64,000 nt of DNA, from positions 248,001 through 312,000 of the forward strand of contig NZ_OEQH01000004.1 of NCBI RefSeq assembly GCF_900240385.1, written 5' to 3'. The notes under the pieces were generated by a model. That model was not told the origin of the DNA, did not search any database, and saw only the letters and a list, made by a program, of their open reading frames with translations. Position 1 is the first letter of the stretch. Every line of letters begins with the position of its first letter. This stretch comes from Clostridium minihomine. GTDB lineage: Bacteria; Bacillota; Clostridia; Oscillospirales; Acutalibacteraceae. Shown here one piece after another: positions 18,643 to 26,772 of this stretch. The position numbers and the translations under genes are program-made.

Positions 18643-19450
18643 GGATCTCTACCCCCAGTTCCTTCATTGCCGCTTCATAGTTCTCGGTTGCAATCGGTTT
18701 GCCGTGCCAGTTATGGTTATCCTGCATAAAGGAAATTCCATATCCCTTGTGAGTGTGGCAGCAAATAAACTTGGGTTTTCCGCTGACCGGCTGATTCAGC
18801 GCTTTGGTAATTGCATCGATATCATGGCCGTCCACTTCGATACATTCAAAGCCAAATGCCTTGAATTTTTCAATGGGATTGCCGATATTCATAACTTCTT
18901 CGTTGCTGCCGTCTATCTGAAGATGGTTGTAATCGAGAAGCACGGTGAAATTGTCCAGCTTATAGTGCGCTGCGGACATGGCCGCCTCCCACACAAGGCC
19001 TTCCTGCATTTCGCCATCGCCAATTAAGGCATACACTTTGTAATCTGCCTTTTTATATTTGGCCGCCAGGGCCATGCCGCCCGCAACAGAGATTCCCTGT
19101 CCCAGAGAACCGGTGTTGCAGTCAATGCCCGGGGTCTTTGTCATATCAGGGTGCCCCTGCAGGTGGGAATCCGCCTGACGCAGGGACAGCAGATCCTTCT
19201 TGGGGAAGAATCCTTTATCAGCCAGAATTGCATACAGCGACGGGCAAGCGTGGCCTTTGCTCATCACAAAACGGTCACGGTCTTCCATTTGCGGATTCTT
19301 CGGATCGTACTTCATTACATTTTCATACAACGCCAACAGAATTTCCACGCAGGATAAGGACCCGCCGGGGTGTCCCGACTGGCAGGCATAGAGCGATTCC
19401 AGAATATCGACTCTAATCTGCTTTGCTTTTGCGTTCAGTTCGCTGTTCAT
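18635..19450 (-). CDS. Transketolase, N-terminal subunit
   Basis: A 271-residue protein with the TPP-binding domain: GHPGGSLS near 28, SKGHACPSLYA near 68, and the GDGEMQEGLVWEAAM motif near 143, whose Asp binds the Mg of TPP. Together with the downstream subunit it transfers two-carbon units between sugar phosphates in the non-oxidative pentose phosphate pathway. It follows the ABC permease gene by 19 bases. Confidence 0.95.
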   Translation of the reverse strand: MNSELNAKAKQIRVDILESLYACQSGHPGGSLSCVEILLALYENVMKYDPKNPQMEDRDRFVMSKGHACPSLYAILADKGFFPKKDLLSLRQADSHLQGHPDMTKTPGIDCNTGSLGQGISVAGGMALAAKYKKADYKVYALIGDGEMQEGLVWEAAMSAAHYKLDNFTVLLDYNHLQIDGSNEEVMNIGNPIEKFKAFGFECIEVDGHDIDAITKALNQPVSGKPKFICCHTHKGYGISFMQDNHNWHGKPIATENYEAAMKELGVEIHG

Positions 19451-19469
19451 TTCGATTACTCCTTTACAA

Positions 19470-20306
19470 TTAACCCTTCACGGCCCCCGCGGTCAAGCCT
19501 TCTACCAAGCGTTTCTGCGCGAAGAAGAACATGATGCAGACGGGGATGATTGTTATAATTCCACCGGCCGTCAGCAGATCCCACTGGACCCCCAGCTGAC
19601 CGATCAAATTCTTAAGTGCTACGGGAATGGTACGGTTGCTTTCGTTGGTAAACATAACAGCAAAGGTGTACTCATTCCAGGAGGTCATGAAGATGTACAC
19701 TCCGGTAGCCACAAGACACGGAACCAAAACCGGAAAAATAATCCGGGTGAAAGCCTGTGCGCGGTTGCAGCCGTCCACCATGGCGGCTTCTTCCAGCGAC
19801 AAAGGCAAATCATTGATAAACCCGTTTAAAAGCCACACGGAAAAAGGAATGGTGAAAGTGGTGTAAGAAAGCACCAAAGACATGGGGGTGTACAACAGAC
19901 CCATACTACGCATAATAGCATAAAGCGGGATCAACAGCAAGACCGTAGGGAACATGTTGTTGGTCAAAAACAGAATCATAAATGCTTTTCTTCCGGCAAA
20001 GCGATAACGAGAGAAAGCATAAGCAGCCAGCATGGAAACCACCAAGCTGATGATGGTGGTAATCGCCGCCACCAGCAAGCTGTTGCCCATGGGTTTTAAA
20101 AAGTTAAAATCTACAAATAATTTTTTGTAGGATTCAAATGTCACATTTTGAGGCCAATAGGTAATTACACTGCCATAAAGCTCTGATTCCGGTTTAATGG
20201 AAGTAACAAACGTCCAATAAAACGGGAACAGCAAAAACAGAAGCATTACAATCAGAGGCAGGTACAAGAGCAAAAATTTCTGCAAAGGTGTTCTTTTATG
20301 CTGCAT
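19470..20306 (-). CDS. Sugar ABC transporter permease (MalG-like)
   Basis: A 278-residue inner membrane permease of the carbohydrate uptake-1 family. It has six spans and the EAA loop EEAAMVDGCNRAQAFTRIIF near 190, which docks on the ATPase. AGGAGG nine bases before ATG 20306 sets the start. The operon has no ATPase gene, so a shared MsmK-type ATPase must be supplied from elsewhere (inference). Confidence 0.93.
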   Translation of the reverse strand: MQHKRTPLQKFLLLYLPLIVMLLFLLFPFYWTFVTSIKPESELYGSVITYWPQNVTFESYKKLFVDFNFLKPMGNSLLVAAITTIISLVVSMLAAYAFSRYRFAGRKAFMILFLTNNMFPTVLLLIPLYAIMRSMGLLYTPMSLVLSYTTFTIPFSVWLLNGFINDLPLSLEEAAMVDGCNRAQAFTRIIFPVLVPCLVATGVYIFMTSWNEYTFAVMFTNESNRTIPVALKNLIGQLGVQWDLLTAGGIITIIPVCIMFFFAQKRLVEGLTAGAVKG

Positions 20307-20310
20307 CGTT

Positions 20311-21189
20311 TTACGCCTCCTGATTCGCAAACATATTTTTCAGATACGGAATCGCCACCAACAATAAAAGCAAAGTAAGCAGCAGCGACATCGTGGACGA
20401 ATAGCCCAGATTCAGGGCGTTCGCCTTGTTGAAAACATAAACGCTCAGCGTCTGAGACGCATAAGCAGGCCCGCCGCCCGTCATGTTGAAAATTACGTCG
20501 ACGGAATTTGCCACCCAGATAATGCGCAGCAAAGTGGTTACAAAAATGGTGTTCTTAATTGCGGGAATGGTAATTCGGAACAGCTTCTGCATTCCGGTTG
20601 CACCGTCAATATCCGCCGCCTCATACAGTTCGCCGGGAACCCCCTGCAAACCGGCCAGAAGCATCAGGGCAAAAAACGGAATTCCCTGCCAGATGATGGT
20701 CACAATGACTGACGGCATAACGGTAGATTGCTGTGCCAAAAACGGAATCGGCATATCAATCAGGCCGACCTTCATTAAAAGGTCATTCAGCACGCCATAG
20801 CTTCCATCATAAATCCAGCGCCACATCAAACCGATAAGAACGCCAGGGGTGACCCAAGGGATCAGGCTGACCGCGCGGACAACACCGCGGCCTTTAAAGC
20901 TTTTGTTCAGAAGATTTGCCAAGATAAATCCAAAAACAAACTGGAATCCCACGCCAAATACAACCCAGAGGATAGTCCGCCAAAGAGACGACCAGAACAG
21001 TTCATCCTGCAGCACTTCGATGTAGTTGGCAAAGCCAATAAAACCGATGTCGCTTGGCCTTCTTAAATCGTAATTTTGAAAACTCATTAGAATCGCGTTG
21101 AGCGCGGGAATCAAAACAACCGCGACAATAATCAGCACCGCAGGCGTGATCAGCAAATACGGCCATATATTCGTCTTTTTGCGCTGCAC
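20311..21189 (-). CDS. Sugar ABC transporter permease (MalF-like)
   Basis: A 292-residue permease with six spans and the EAA loop YEAADIDGATGMQKLFRITI near 195. The start is taken as GTG at 21189 because AGAGGTG lies eight bases before it; an in-frame ATG upstream lacks a site. It forms the membrane pore with the MalG-like protein. The next gene begins five bases after its end. Confidence 0.93.
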   Translation of the reverse strand: MQRKKTNIWPYLLITPAVLIIVAVVLIPALNAILMSFQNYDLRRPSDIGFIGFANYIEVLQDELFWSSLWRTILWVVFGVGFQFVFGFILANLLNKSFKGRGVVRAVSLIPWVTPGVLIGLMWRWIYDGSYGVLNDLLMKVGLIDMPIPFLAQQSTVMPSVIVTIIWQGIPFFALMLLAGLQGVPGELYEAADIDGATGMQKLFRITIPAIKNTIFVTTLLRIIWVANSVDVIFNMTGGGPAYASQTLSVYVFNKANALNLGYSSTMSLLLTLLLLLVAIPYLKNMFANQEA

Positions 21190-21271
21190 TGTAAAATCAC
21201 CTCTTCTAAAAAATGGGGCTGCAACCAGATTTTGTCTCATTGCAGCCCACAAACCGAAATCTTACATCCTT

Positions 21272-22558
21272 TTATTTGCCGTATAGACCGTCCTGCAGGG
21301 TCTTCATAGCCTGTTCGGCAGTTGTTTTGCCAGACAGGGCAGCAGCCACTGTGTTGGGCCAAATGGTACTAATCCACTCGGTGGTTGTGTCTTTAATCGG
21401 AACAATGCCCGCATAGGACTGACCCTCCATGGAAGCCTTCATAAACTTATTATCCTGGAATTCCGGCAGAGCCTGCACAGTCTTGCTGACCGGCACGTTT
21501 CCGGTGAATGTGCACCATTTCTCTTGGCCTTCGCCGGCTGCCAGATAAGCCAGCCACTCAAAAGCAGCGTCCTTATTTTTGCAGGACTCGAAGATTACGT
21601 TCTCGGTGTCACCCATAGAGGTCCACTGGCCTTTGCCTGCGGGGAAGGGGAATGCGTCCACATCATCGCCAAAGGTCTTTACCATATCAGCAGAAGAACC
21701 GGTATGGTGAATGGTCATAGCGGTTTTGCCGGACTTAAAGTTGGAAATAATCTCGTTAAATCCATCCTGAGTAGCCGTGGGCGGTACATAACCGTTCTTA
21801 TACAGGTCAATGAAGTCCTGCATACCCTGAACAGATTCGGGAGTGGTCATGTCATTAAAGCTGCCGCCGCGGCCATAAATAAAGCTGCCCCAGGGTTCTT
21901 GTCCACCCTTTGCGCCGCGCATACCAAAGCCGTAAACGTCGGTTTTGCCGTCACCGTTGGTATCCATCGTTGTCTTCTTGATGACATTCAGAAACTCTTC
22001 ATAGGTTTTGGGAACCTCTACTCCGGCCTTCTGGAAAATAGAGGGGCGGTAGTAAACGTACAGAACCTGAATGTTCCAGGGCATCACATACATTTCATCT
22101 TTGCCGCCGGCTTCTTTCATAATGTTGTAAATGTTCTGGTCAATATCGTCTTTCTTGTCCCAGTTTGCCACGTAATCGTCCAAGCTGGCCAGAAGATTGT
22201 TGGCTGTGAACAGGGGAGTTGCGGTCAGCTTCCATGCCGCAGTATCGGGGCCGCCGCCGCCCATAACAGCGTTAAACAGATTTTCGCTGTATTTGCCGCC
22301 GTCCCAAGGATATTCTTCTGCCACTACGGTAATGTTGTTCTTGTTGGACTTATTGAAATCAGCCACGATTTCCTTCATCTTTGCAGAGTAATCCGAGTTA
22401 TCTGCCCAATACCAGTGGGTAAGGGTTACTGCTTCCCCAGAAGCGGCGCCGGAAACGGCCCCACTGGAAGAAGCGTCAGGCTTTTTGGCGCAGCCGGCAA
22501 AAGAAGTCATTGCCATAGCAAGCGCCAGGGTAAAGGCTAAAATCTTTTTTCTTTTCAC
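21272..22558 (-). CDS. Sugar ABC transporter substrate-binding lipoprotein
   Basis: A 428-residue family 1 extracellular solute-binding protein. The signal peptide ends in a lipobox TSFAGC, with Cys23 to be lipidated, then a Ser/Ala-rich linker. The start is GTG at 22558: AGGAGG is seven bases before it but only one before the nearby ATG. A calcium-loop-like segment DTNGDGKTDVYGFG occurs near 183. The ligand is not visible; the transketolase genes hint at a pentose or related sugar (inference). Confidence 0.93.
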   Translation of the reverse strand: MKRKKILAFTLALAMAMTSFAGCAKKPDASSSGAVSGAASGEAVTLTHWYWADNSDYSAKMKEIVADFNKSNKNNITVVAEEYPWDGGKYSENLFNAVMGGGGPDTAAWKLTATPLFTANNLLASLDDYVANWDKKDDIDQNIYNIMKEAGGKDEMYVMPWNIQVLYVYYRPSIFQKAGVEVPKTYEEFLNVIKKTTMDTNGDGKTDVYGFGMRGAKGGQEPWGSFIYGRGGSFNDMTTPESVQGMQDFIDLYKNGYVPPTATQDGFNEIISNFKSGKTAMTIHHTGSSADMVKTFGDDVDAFPFPAGKGQWTSMGDTENVIFESCKNKDAAFEWLAYLAAGEGQEKWCTFTGNVPVSKTVQALPEFQDNKFMKASMEGQSYAGIVPIKDTTTEWISTIWPNTVAAALSGKTTAEQAMKTLQDGLYGK

Positions 22559-22569
22559 TGTCATTCCTC

Positions 22570-23262
22570 CTAATATTTCAGCTTAGAGTCGTCCATAGCC
22601 TGCAGGATATGCAGTCGAGCCTGTTCTGCCGCCTCATCCGGATTTTTGCTGCGAATTGCCTCAAAAATACGGATATGGGCCTCGATTGCACGCCGATGCG
22701 TGCCAGGGACATTCATCGTTTCGAGATAACCTTCCCGAATCGATTCACAGATTAAAGGCAGAATGCGCTGCAAAACATCATTCTGCGTACACTCCGCCAC
22801 GGCCGTATGAAAATCCACATCGCAGGAGGGATAAGCCAAATCATCCGTTTTTTCTGCGATTTCCATTTTTTCAATGGCCTGACTGAGCCGGTAGAGGTTG
22901 TCGCCGGTTGCCCTTTGTGCCGCCAGACTTGCTATTTGAGGTTCTATTAACAGTCTGCTTTCCAGCAGATTTTGAAGCAGTTTGTTCTGATTGGCGAAGT
23001 CCAAACCCAACGGATCATTTTTCATGCCGGGGCTTTCTGTTACATAAGTCCCTTTTCCCCGGTGAATCTCGACAATATTATCCGCAATCAGAAGCTTCAC
23101 CGCTTCGCGCACCGTAGACCGCCCTACACCGAACATCGCCACAAGCTCGCCTTCACTGGGCAGACGATCTCCCGGTTTTAAATTCTTTTCCAAAATCATT
23201 TCCTTCAGCTTTTTAGAAATTAAAAGTGGAAGCTCCCTAGTCCCAAATAAAATCTGACTCAT
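22570..23262 (-). CDS. GntR-family regulator (FadR/FCD subgroup)
   Basis: A 230-residue regulator. The winged helix covers about 13-80 (LPSEGELVAMFGVGRSTVRE), and the FCD ligand domain follows, with CDVDFHTAVAE and later His residues that commonly bind a metal. GGGGAG seven bases before ATG 23262 sets the start. It is the first gene of the operon that holds the ABC importer, transketolase and cupin, so it most likely senses the imported sugar or an acid made from it (inference). Confidence 0.92.
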   Translation of the reverse strand: MSQILFGTRELPLLISKKLKEMILEKNLKPGDRLPSEGELVAMFGVGRSTVREAVKLLIADNIVEIHRGKGTYVTESPGMKNDPLGLDFANQNKLLQNLLESRLLIEPQIASLAAQRATGDNLYRLSQAIEKMEIAEKTDDLAYPSCDVDFHTAVAECTQNDVLQRILPLICESIREGYLETMNVPGTHRRAIEAHIRIFEAIRSKNPDEAAEQARLHILQAMDDSKLKY

Positions 23263-23484
23263 CTCTACACTCCCCGGCTTTGGCAAAGCCTTGTTTTTGC
23301 TGTCAGACCATCCCATTCTTTCACACCAAATCGAACGCAAAGCAAAGCCTTTTTGTGCAATATGACAGAATTATCGCTCTGTTTGCACCAAATCCATTTT
23401 TCCATTTCAAAGAATTTAAATAAATAATTCTTCTGATTTTTAGTTTTGATATAAAATAATACCAAAAATCGAACCAAACTGGTG

Positions 23485-23505
23485 TGATGTCTGACCGCTG
23501 ATGTC
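23485..23505. promoter_or_regulatory. Candidate GntR operator, direct repeat
   Basis: TGATGTC occurs at 23485-23491 and 23499-23505, a 14-base period, just downstream of the -10 of the operon promoter. A GTC-T-GAC core lies between them. Autoregulation by the GntR protein would fit; not proven. Confidence 0.3.
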
Positions 23506-23523
23506 CGATTAGAATTTGACACT

Positions 23524-23552
23524 ATTATATCTTGTCTTTTTTCTAAAATCAA
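23524..23552 (-). promoter_or_regulatory. Promoter of the GntR-sugar-transketolase operon
   Basis: Minus strand TTGATT (23552-23547), 17-base spacer, TATAAT (23529-23524). The leader to gntR is about 255 bases; I see no hairpin terminator in it. The rest of the 609-base gap to the alcohol dehydrogenase gene is A/T-rich and holds no supported gene. Confidence 0.65.
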
Positions 23553-23871
23553 GTAACCAATGATAGAATTTTCTAGAAAAAATAACGGTTTTCCCTTTTT
23601 TCTTTTTCAGACAAAAGTAAGAGTGCCAAATAAAAGCCAGATACCAACAGACTTTTCGGTGGTTTTCAGCAATTTCCCTCCAATTTTATTTTTTACTAAA
23701 TGCACAAAAACATACCTTGATTTTTTGTTCTTTATTTCAATCAACTTTCATTCGGTTTTTACGAAAAGACCGATTCTACCTTGGTATACTTGACTTTGCA
23801 ACCGGCCACGATATAGAATAAGGGTAGATTGCCGCAATTTGGAAATTTGGATGATAGAAAGGATGTTGACT

Positions 23872-25053
23872 GTGCAAAGCTTTGTTTATCAGGTTCCCAC
23901 CAAGGTGATTTTTGGAAAAGGCGCAGAGTTACAGATTGCCCCGGAAGCGGCAAAGCGCGGCGCCAGCCGAATTTTGCTGGTTTACGGTGGAGGAAGTGTT
24001 GTAAAAAGCGGATTGCTCTCTCGAATGGAAGAATCGATTCAGCAGGCAGGACTAGCCGTTCAGACTTTGGGCGGAGTTCAACCAAACCCCAGGCTGCAGT
24101 TGGCTCGAAAAGGCGTAAAACTGGCCGTCGAATGGGGCGCAGACCTGATTTTAGCAGTGGGCGGCGGCAGTGTTATCGACACTGCAAAAGCCATTGCCAT
24201 TGGCGCAGCCAATCCGGAAACCGATATATGGGAGTTCTGGCTTTCTAAAAAGCCAGTTACAAAAGCTTTGCCTGTGGCCACCGTGTTAACCATTTCAGCA
24301 GCCGGCAGCGAAACCAGTGATTCGGCCGTTTTGACAGACGAAGAAACCGGCAATAAGCGCGGCCTCAACTGTGAATGGAACCGTCCTGCTTTTTCGGCTT
24401 TAAACCCGGAACTGACCATGACTTTGCCAAAATTCCAAATTGCCTGCGGCATTGTGGATATGATGATGCACACCATGGACCGTTACTTTAACCCGGTGGT
24501 AACCAATCAGGTTACTGACGAAATAGCAGAAGCTTTGCTGCGGGTGATTATAAGAAACGGCACCAAGGCCATGGAAAATCCCCATGATTATGAGGCTATG
24601 AGTGAGCTGATGTGGGCCGGAAGTTTATCTCACAACGGCCTGACAGGGCTGGGCAACGAAAAAGACTTTGCTCCGCACCAGCTGGGGCATGAACTCAGCG
24701 GTAAATTCGACGTAGCCCACGGCGCGTCCCTTTCCGCAATATGGGGTTCGTGGGCGCTTTATACCCGTTCTTCCGATCCGGAACGTTTTGCCCGATTTGG
24801 AAGAAATGTGTGGGGACTGGCCGGTGAAGATGTGGAAACGCTGTCTACCGCCGCTATTGAGGCCGCTGTCCGCTATTTCCGCTCTCTTGATATGCCCACC
24901 AATTTCACCGAGCTTGAGATTAAAGTTCAGCCTTCAGAAGCAATTGATGAACTGGCCATGCGCTGCTCCTTCCAGAACACCCGTACCATCGGCACGTTCC
25001 AGAAGCTCGCCTTGGAAGATATCCGAAAGATTTATCAGATGGCAAACCGGTAA
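23872..25053 (+). CDS. Iron-containing alcohol dehydrogenase (butanol dehydrogenase type)
   Basis: A 393-residue group III dehydrogenase. The GGGSVIDTAKAIA nucleotide loop is near 95-107, and metal ligands fall in GIVDMMMHTMD (Asp, His) and HQLGHELSGKFDVAHG (two His). It resembles NADPH-dependent BdhA/YugJ. The start is GTG at 23872: AAAGGA lies eight bases before it, while the ATG nearby touches the site. It is divergent from the gntR operon and ends in its own terminator. Substrate is an alcohol or aldehyde of unknown length. Confidence 0.92.
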   Translation: MQSFVYQVPTKVIFGKGAELQIAPEAAKRGASRILLVYGGGSVVKSGLLSRMEESIQQAGLAVQTLGGVQPNPRLQLARKGVKLAVEWGADLILAVGGGSVIDTAKAIAIGAANPETDIWEFWLSKKPVTKALPVATVLTISAAGSETSDSAVLTDEETGNKRGLNCEWNRPAFSALNPELTMTLPKFQIACGIVDMMMHTMDRYFNPVVTNQVTDEIAEALLRVIIRNGTKAMENPHDYEAMSELMWAGSLSHNGLTGLGNEKDFAPHQLGHELSGKFDVAHGASLSAIWGSWALYTRSSDPERFARFGRNVWGLAGEDVETLSTAAIEAAVRYFRSLDMPTNFTELEIKVQPSEAIDELAMRCSFQNTRTIGTFQKLALEDIRKIYQMANR

Positions 25054-25084
25054 ATGTTCTGACCTTTTTGTCTGATGAATCATC

Positions 25085-25123
25085 ACTTGGAACAGAAAAA
25101 TAAAAATCCTGTTCCAAGTTTTT
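25085..25123 (+). terminator. Intrinsic terminator after alcohol dehydrogenase
   Basis: CTTGGAACAG pairs with CTGTTCCAAG (10 bp) around a 13-base A/T-rich loop, then TTTTT. Confidence 0.8.
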
Positions 25124-25200
25124 AAAGGAACAGGATGACAAAACCCGAAAACACAAACATGTGCCATCCAATAAACAGGATGTAAAGAAGGAGATGTCTT

Positions 25201-25566
25201 ATGAATTCTACATTTCTTCATTTTAACTATAATGTACTGAATCTGGAAAAAAGCCTGGAGTTTTACGAAAAAGCACTGGGTCTGACTGAAAAGCGCCGCA
25301 AATGCGCCGCAGACGGCTCCTTTATTCTGGTTTACCTGACTGACAGTTCCACAGACTTTGAGCTGGAACTGACATGGATGCGGGATCGCAAAGAGCCCTA
25401 CAATCTGGGCGACAATGAAATTCATTTAGCTGTGCGCGTTCCCGACAAAAAGCAAGCCTATGAACTGCACAAAAGCATGGATTGCATCTGCTATGAAAAC
25501 CATGAAATGGATCTGTATTTTATCAACGACCCGGACGGATACTGGATTGAGATTCTGGACAGATAG
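25201..25566 (+). CDS. VOC/glyoxalase I family protein
   Basis: A 121-residue protein with two beta-alpha-beta-beta-beta units. His7, Glu in FELELT (about 59), His in NEIHLAV (about 81) and Glu in YWIEILD (near 118) match the four metal ligands of glyoxalase I, so it may be a true lactoylglutathione-type lyase or relative. AAGGAGATGTCTT precedes the ATG. It is a single-gene unit with terminators on both sides. Confidence 0.85.
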   Translation: MNSTFLHFNYNVLNLEKSLEFYEKALGLTEKRRKCAADGSFILVYLTDSSTDFELELTWMRDRKEPYNLGDNEIHLAVRVPDKKQAYELHKSMDCICYENHEMDLYFINDPDGYWIEILDR

Positions 25567-25602
25567 TCAAAAAAAGAAAGCACCAACAAAATAAATTCGA
25601 AT

Positions 25603-25647
25603 AAAAAGGGCTGTTGCAAAACTTCTGTTTTGCAACAGCCCTTTTTT
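25603..25647. terminator. Bidirectional terminator
   Basis: A perfect 14-bp stem (25608-25621 with 25628-25641), six-base loop, A run before and T run after. It serves the VOC gene (+) and the MBL gene (-). Confidence 0.88.
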
Positions 25648-25672
25648 CATCTGAATTTTAGATAGAACCACT

Positions 25673-26419
25673 TTATCCCTTCACCTGAAAGGATTGCCCT
25701 CTGCGGGTTAAAATCTGCACCTTGTCTAAATAATCCTGGGCCTGGGGCTGCTCTTTCAGCCAGTCAAACACTTCATACTGCTGGCGAAAATGCATGGGAA
25801 CCACGTGTCTGGTTTGGGTGGTTCTCATATAGTAATCAAGCCCTTTCCAATAGTTGCCTTCCAGCCTGCCATCTAAGGGAACAAAAGCCAAATCAATGGT
25901 TTCGCCTTTTAGAAAATCAATTTGTTCTTTATAATTCTGCTCCATTTGTTTGCGGTATACAGGGCTTTCCCCTTCCCAATCCCAGAAATTCAGATCCCCC
26001 GCATGATACAGCGTGAAACCCTGTGCCCGGATTAAAAAAGCCACCCCCTGATCGGTGGAAGAAAGTGTCTGAATTCCCATTCCCTGAAATTGATAGCCGT
26101 GATTTGGTTCCACCACCAGCACATTTTCATCCAAAATGCTTCCTCTGGCGGGAACATCACTGGAAAGAACATATTTCACATCCGGAAGCATCCACTTCCA
26201 TTCAAAAATACTGCTATCATAATGATCGTAATGAGAATGGGATACAAAAACAATCACCGGCAGGCCAAAATCGCGAATTTGCTTCAAATCCAGCCTGCCC
26301 CGGTCTAAATCACCGGTTACGGGTTGTCCTTCATAAGGATAATAATCAAAAATAAAGCAATGTGTTTTTGTTTTTAACACGAAAGCACTGTTATATAAAT
26401 ACCAGCACTGCAAATCCAT
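25673..26419 (-). CDS. Metallo-beta-lactamase fold hydrolase (UlaG-like)
   Basis: A 248-residue protein with the HSHYDHYDSS zinc motif near 65, a YHAGDLNFWDWE segment giving the next ligands, and PMHFR near the end. It fits the broad L-ascorbate-6-phosphate lactonase-like/MBL-fold group. AGGGGG eight bases before ATG 26419 sets the start. The substrate is not visible, and neighbours give no help. Confidence 0.85.
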   Translation of the reverse strand: MDLQCWYLYNSAFVLKTKTHCFIFDYYPYEGQPVTGDLDRGRLDLKQIRDFGLPVIVFVSHSHYDHYDSSIFEWKWMLPDVKYVLSSDVPARGSILDENVLVVEPNHGYQFQGMGIQTLSSTDQGVAFLIRAQGFTLYHAGDLNFWDWEGESPVYRKQMEQNYKEQIDFLKGETIDLAFVPLDGRLEGNYWKGLDYYMRTTQTRHVVPMHFRQQYEVFDWLKEQPQAQDYLDKVQILTRRGQSFQVKG

Positions 26420-26679
26420 GGTTTCATCCCCCTCTTTTTGCCAGTATACCATGATTTTTTTTTGTTTTCAAATCACTCTTCTAAAACTCCAAAGGTTTTT
26501 TGTGCAGAATTCCTGTTTTTCCCTTGTGGTCTTTTCTTGACATGCCCCCCAAATCATTTTATTATAAAGTTGTTATAGACGACTAATCAGATCTCTTGCA
26601 AAAGCGCCTATCAAACAGAGTAAAAATATGTCGGAACTGTAAATTAGCCGTAAATTTTTTAATTGCCTAATTGGATATA

Positions 26680-26708
26680 TTGATTTTTGTTTTACTTTCA
26701 TGTATGAT
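26680..26708 (+). promoter_or_regulatory. Promoter of the MacB-type export operon
   Basis: TTGATT at 26680-26685, 17-base spacer, TATGAT at 26703-26708. The 353-base gap upstream (26420-26772) holds this promoter and the palindrome after it; nothing else was recognised. Confidence 0.6.
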
Positions 26709-26728
26709 TGTATTAATTAACTAATACA
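26709..26728 (+). promoter_or_regulatory. Palindromic operator overlapping the start site
   Basis: TGTATTA-N6-TAATACA, a perfect 7-bp inverted repeat directly after the -10 box. Its place suits a repressor of the TetR, MarR or GntR kind, but no regulator gene is adjacent. Confidence 0.5.
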
Positions 26729-26772
26729 GAATTCAATTGTCCATTAGGATGCTATTTCTGGAGGATAACAAT

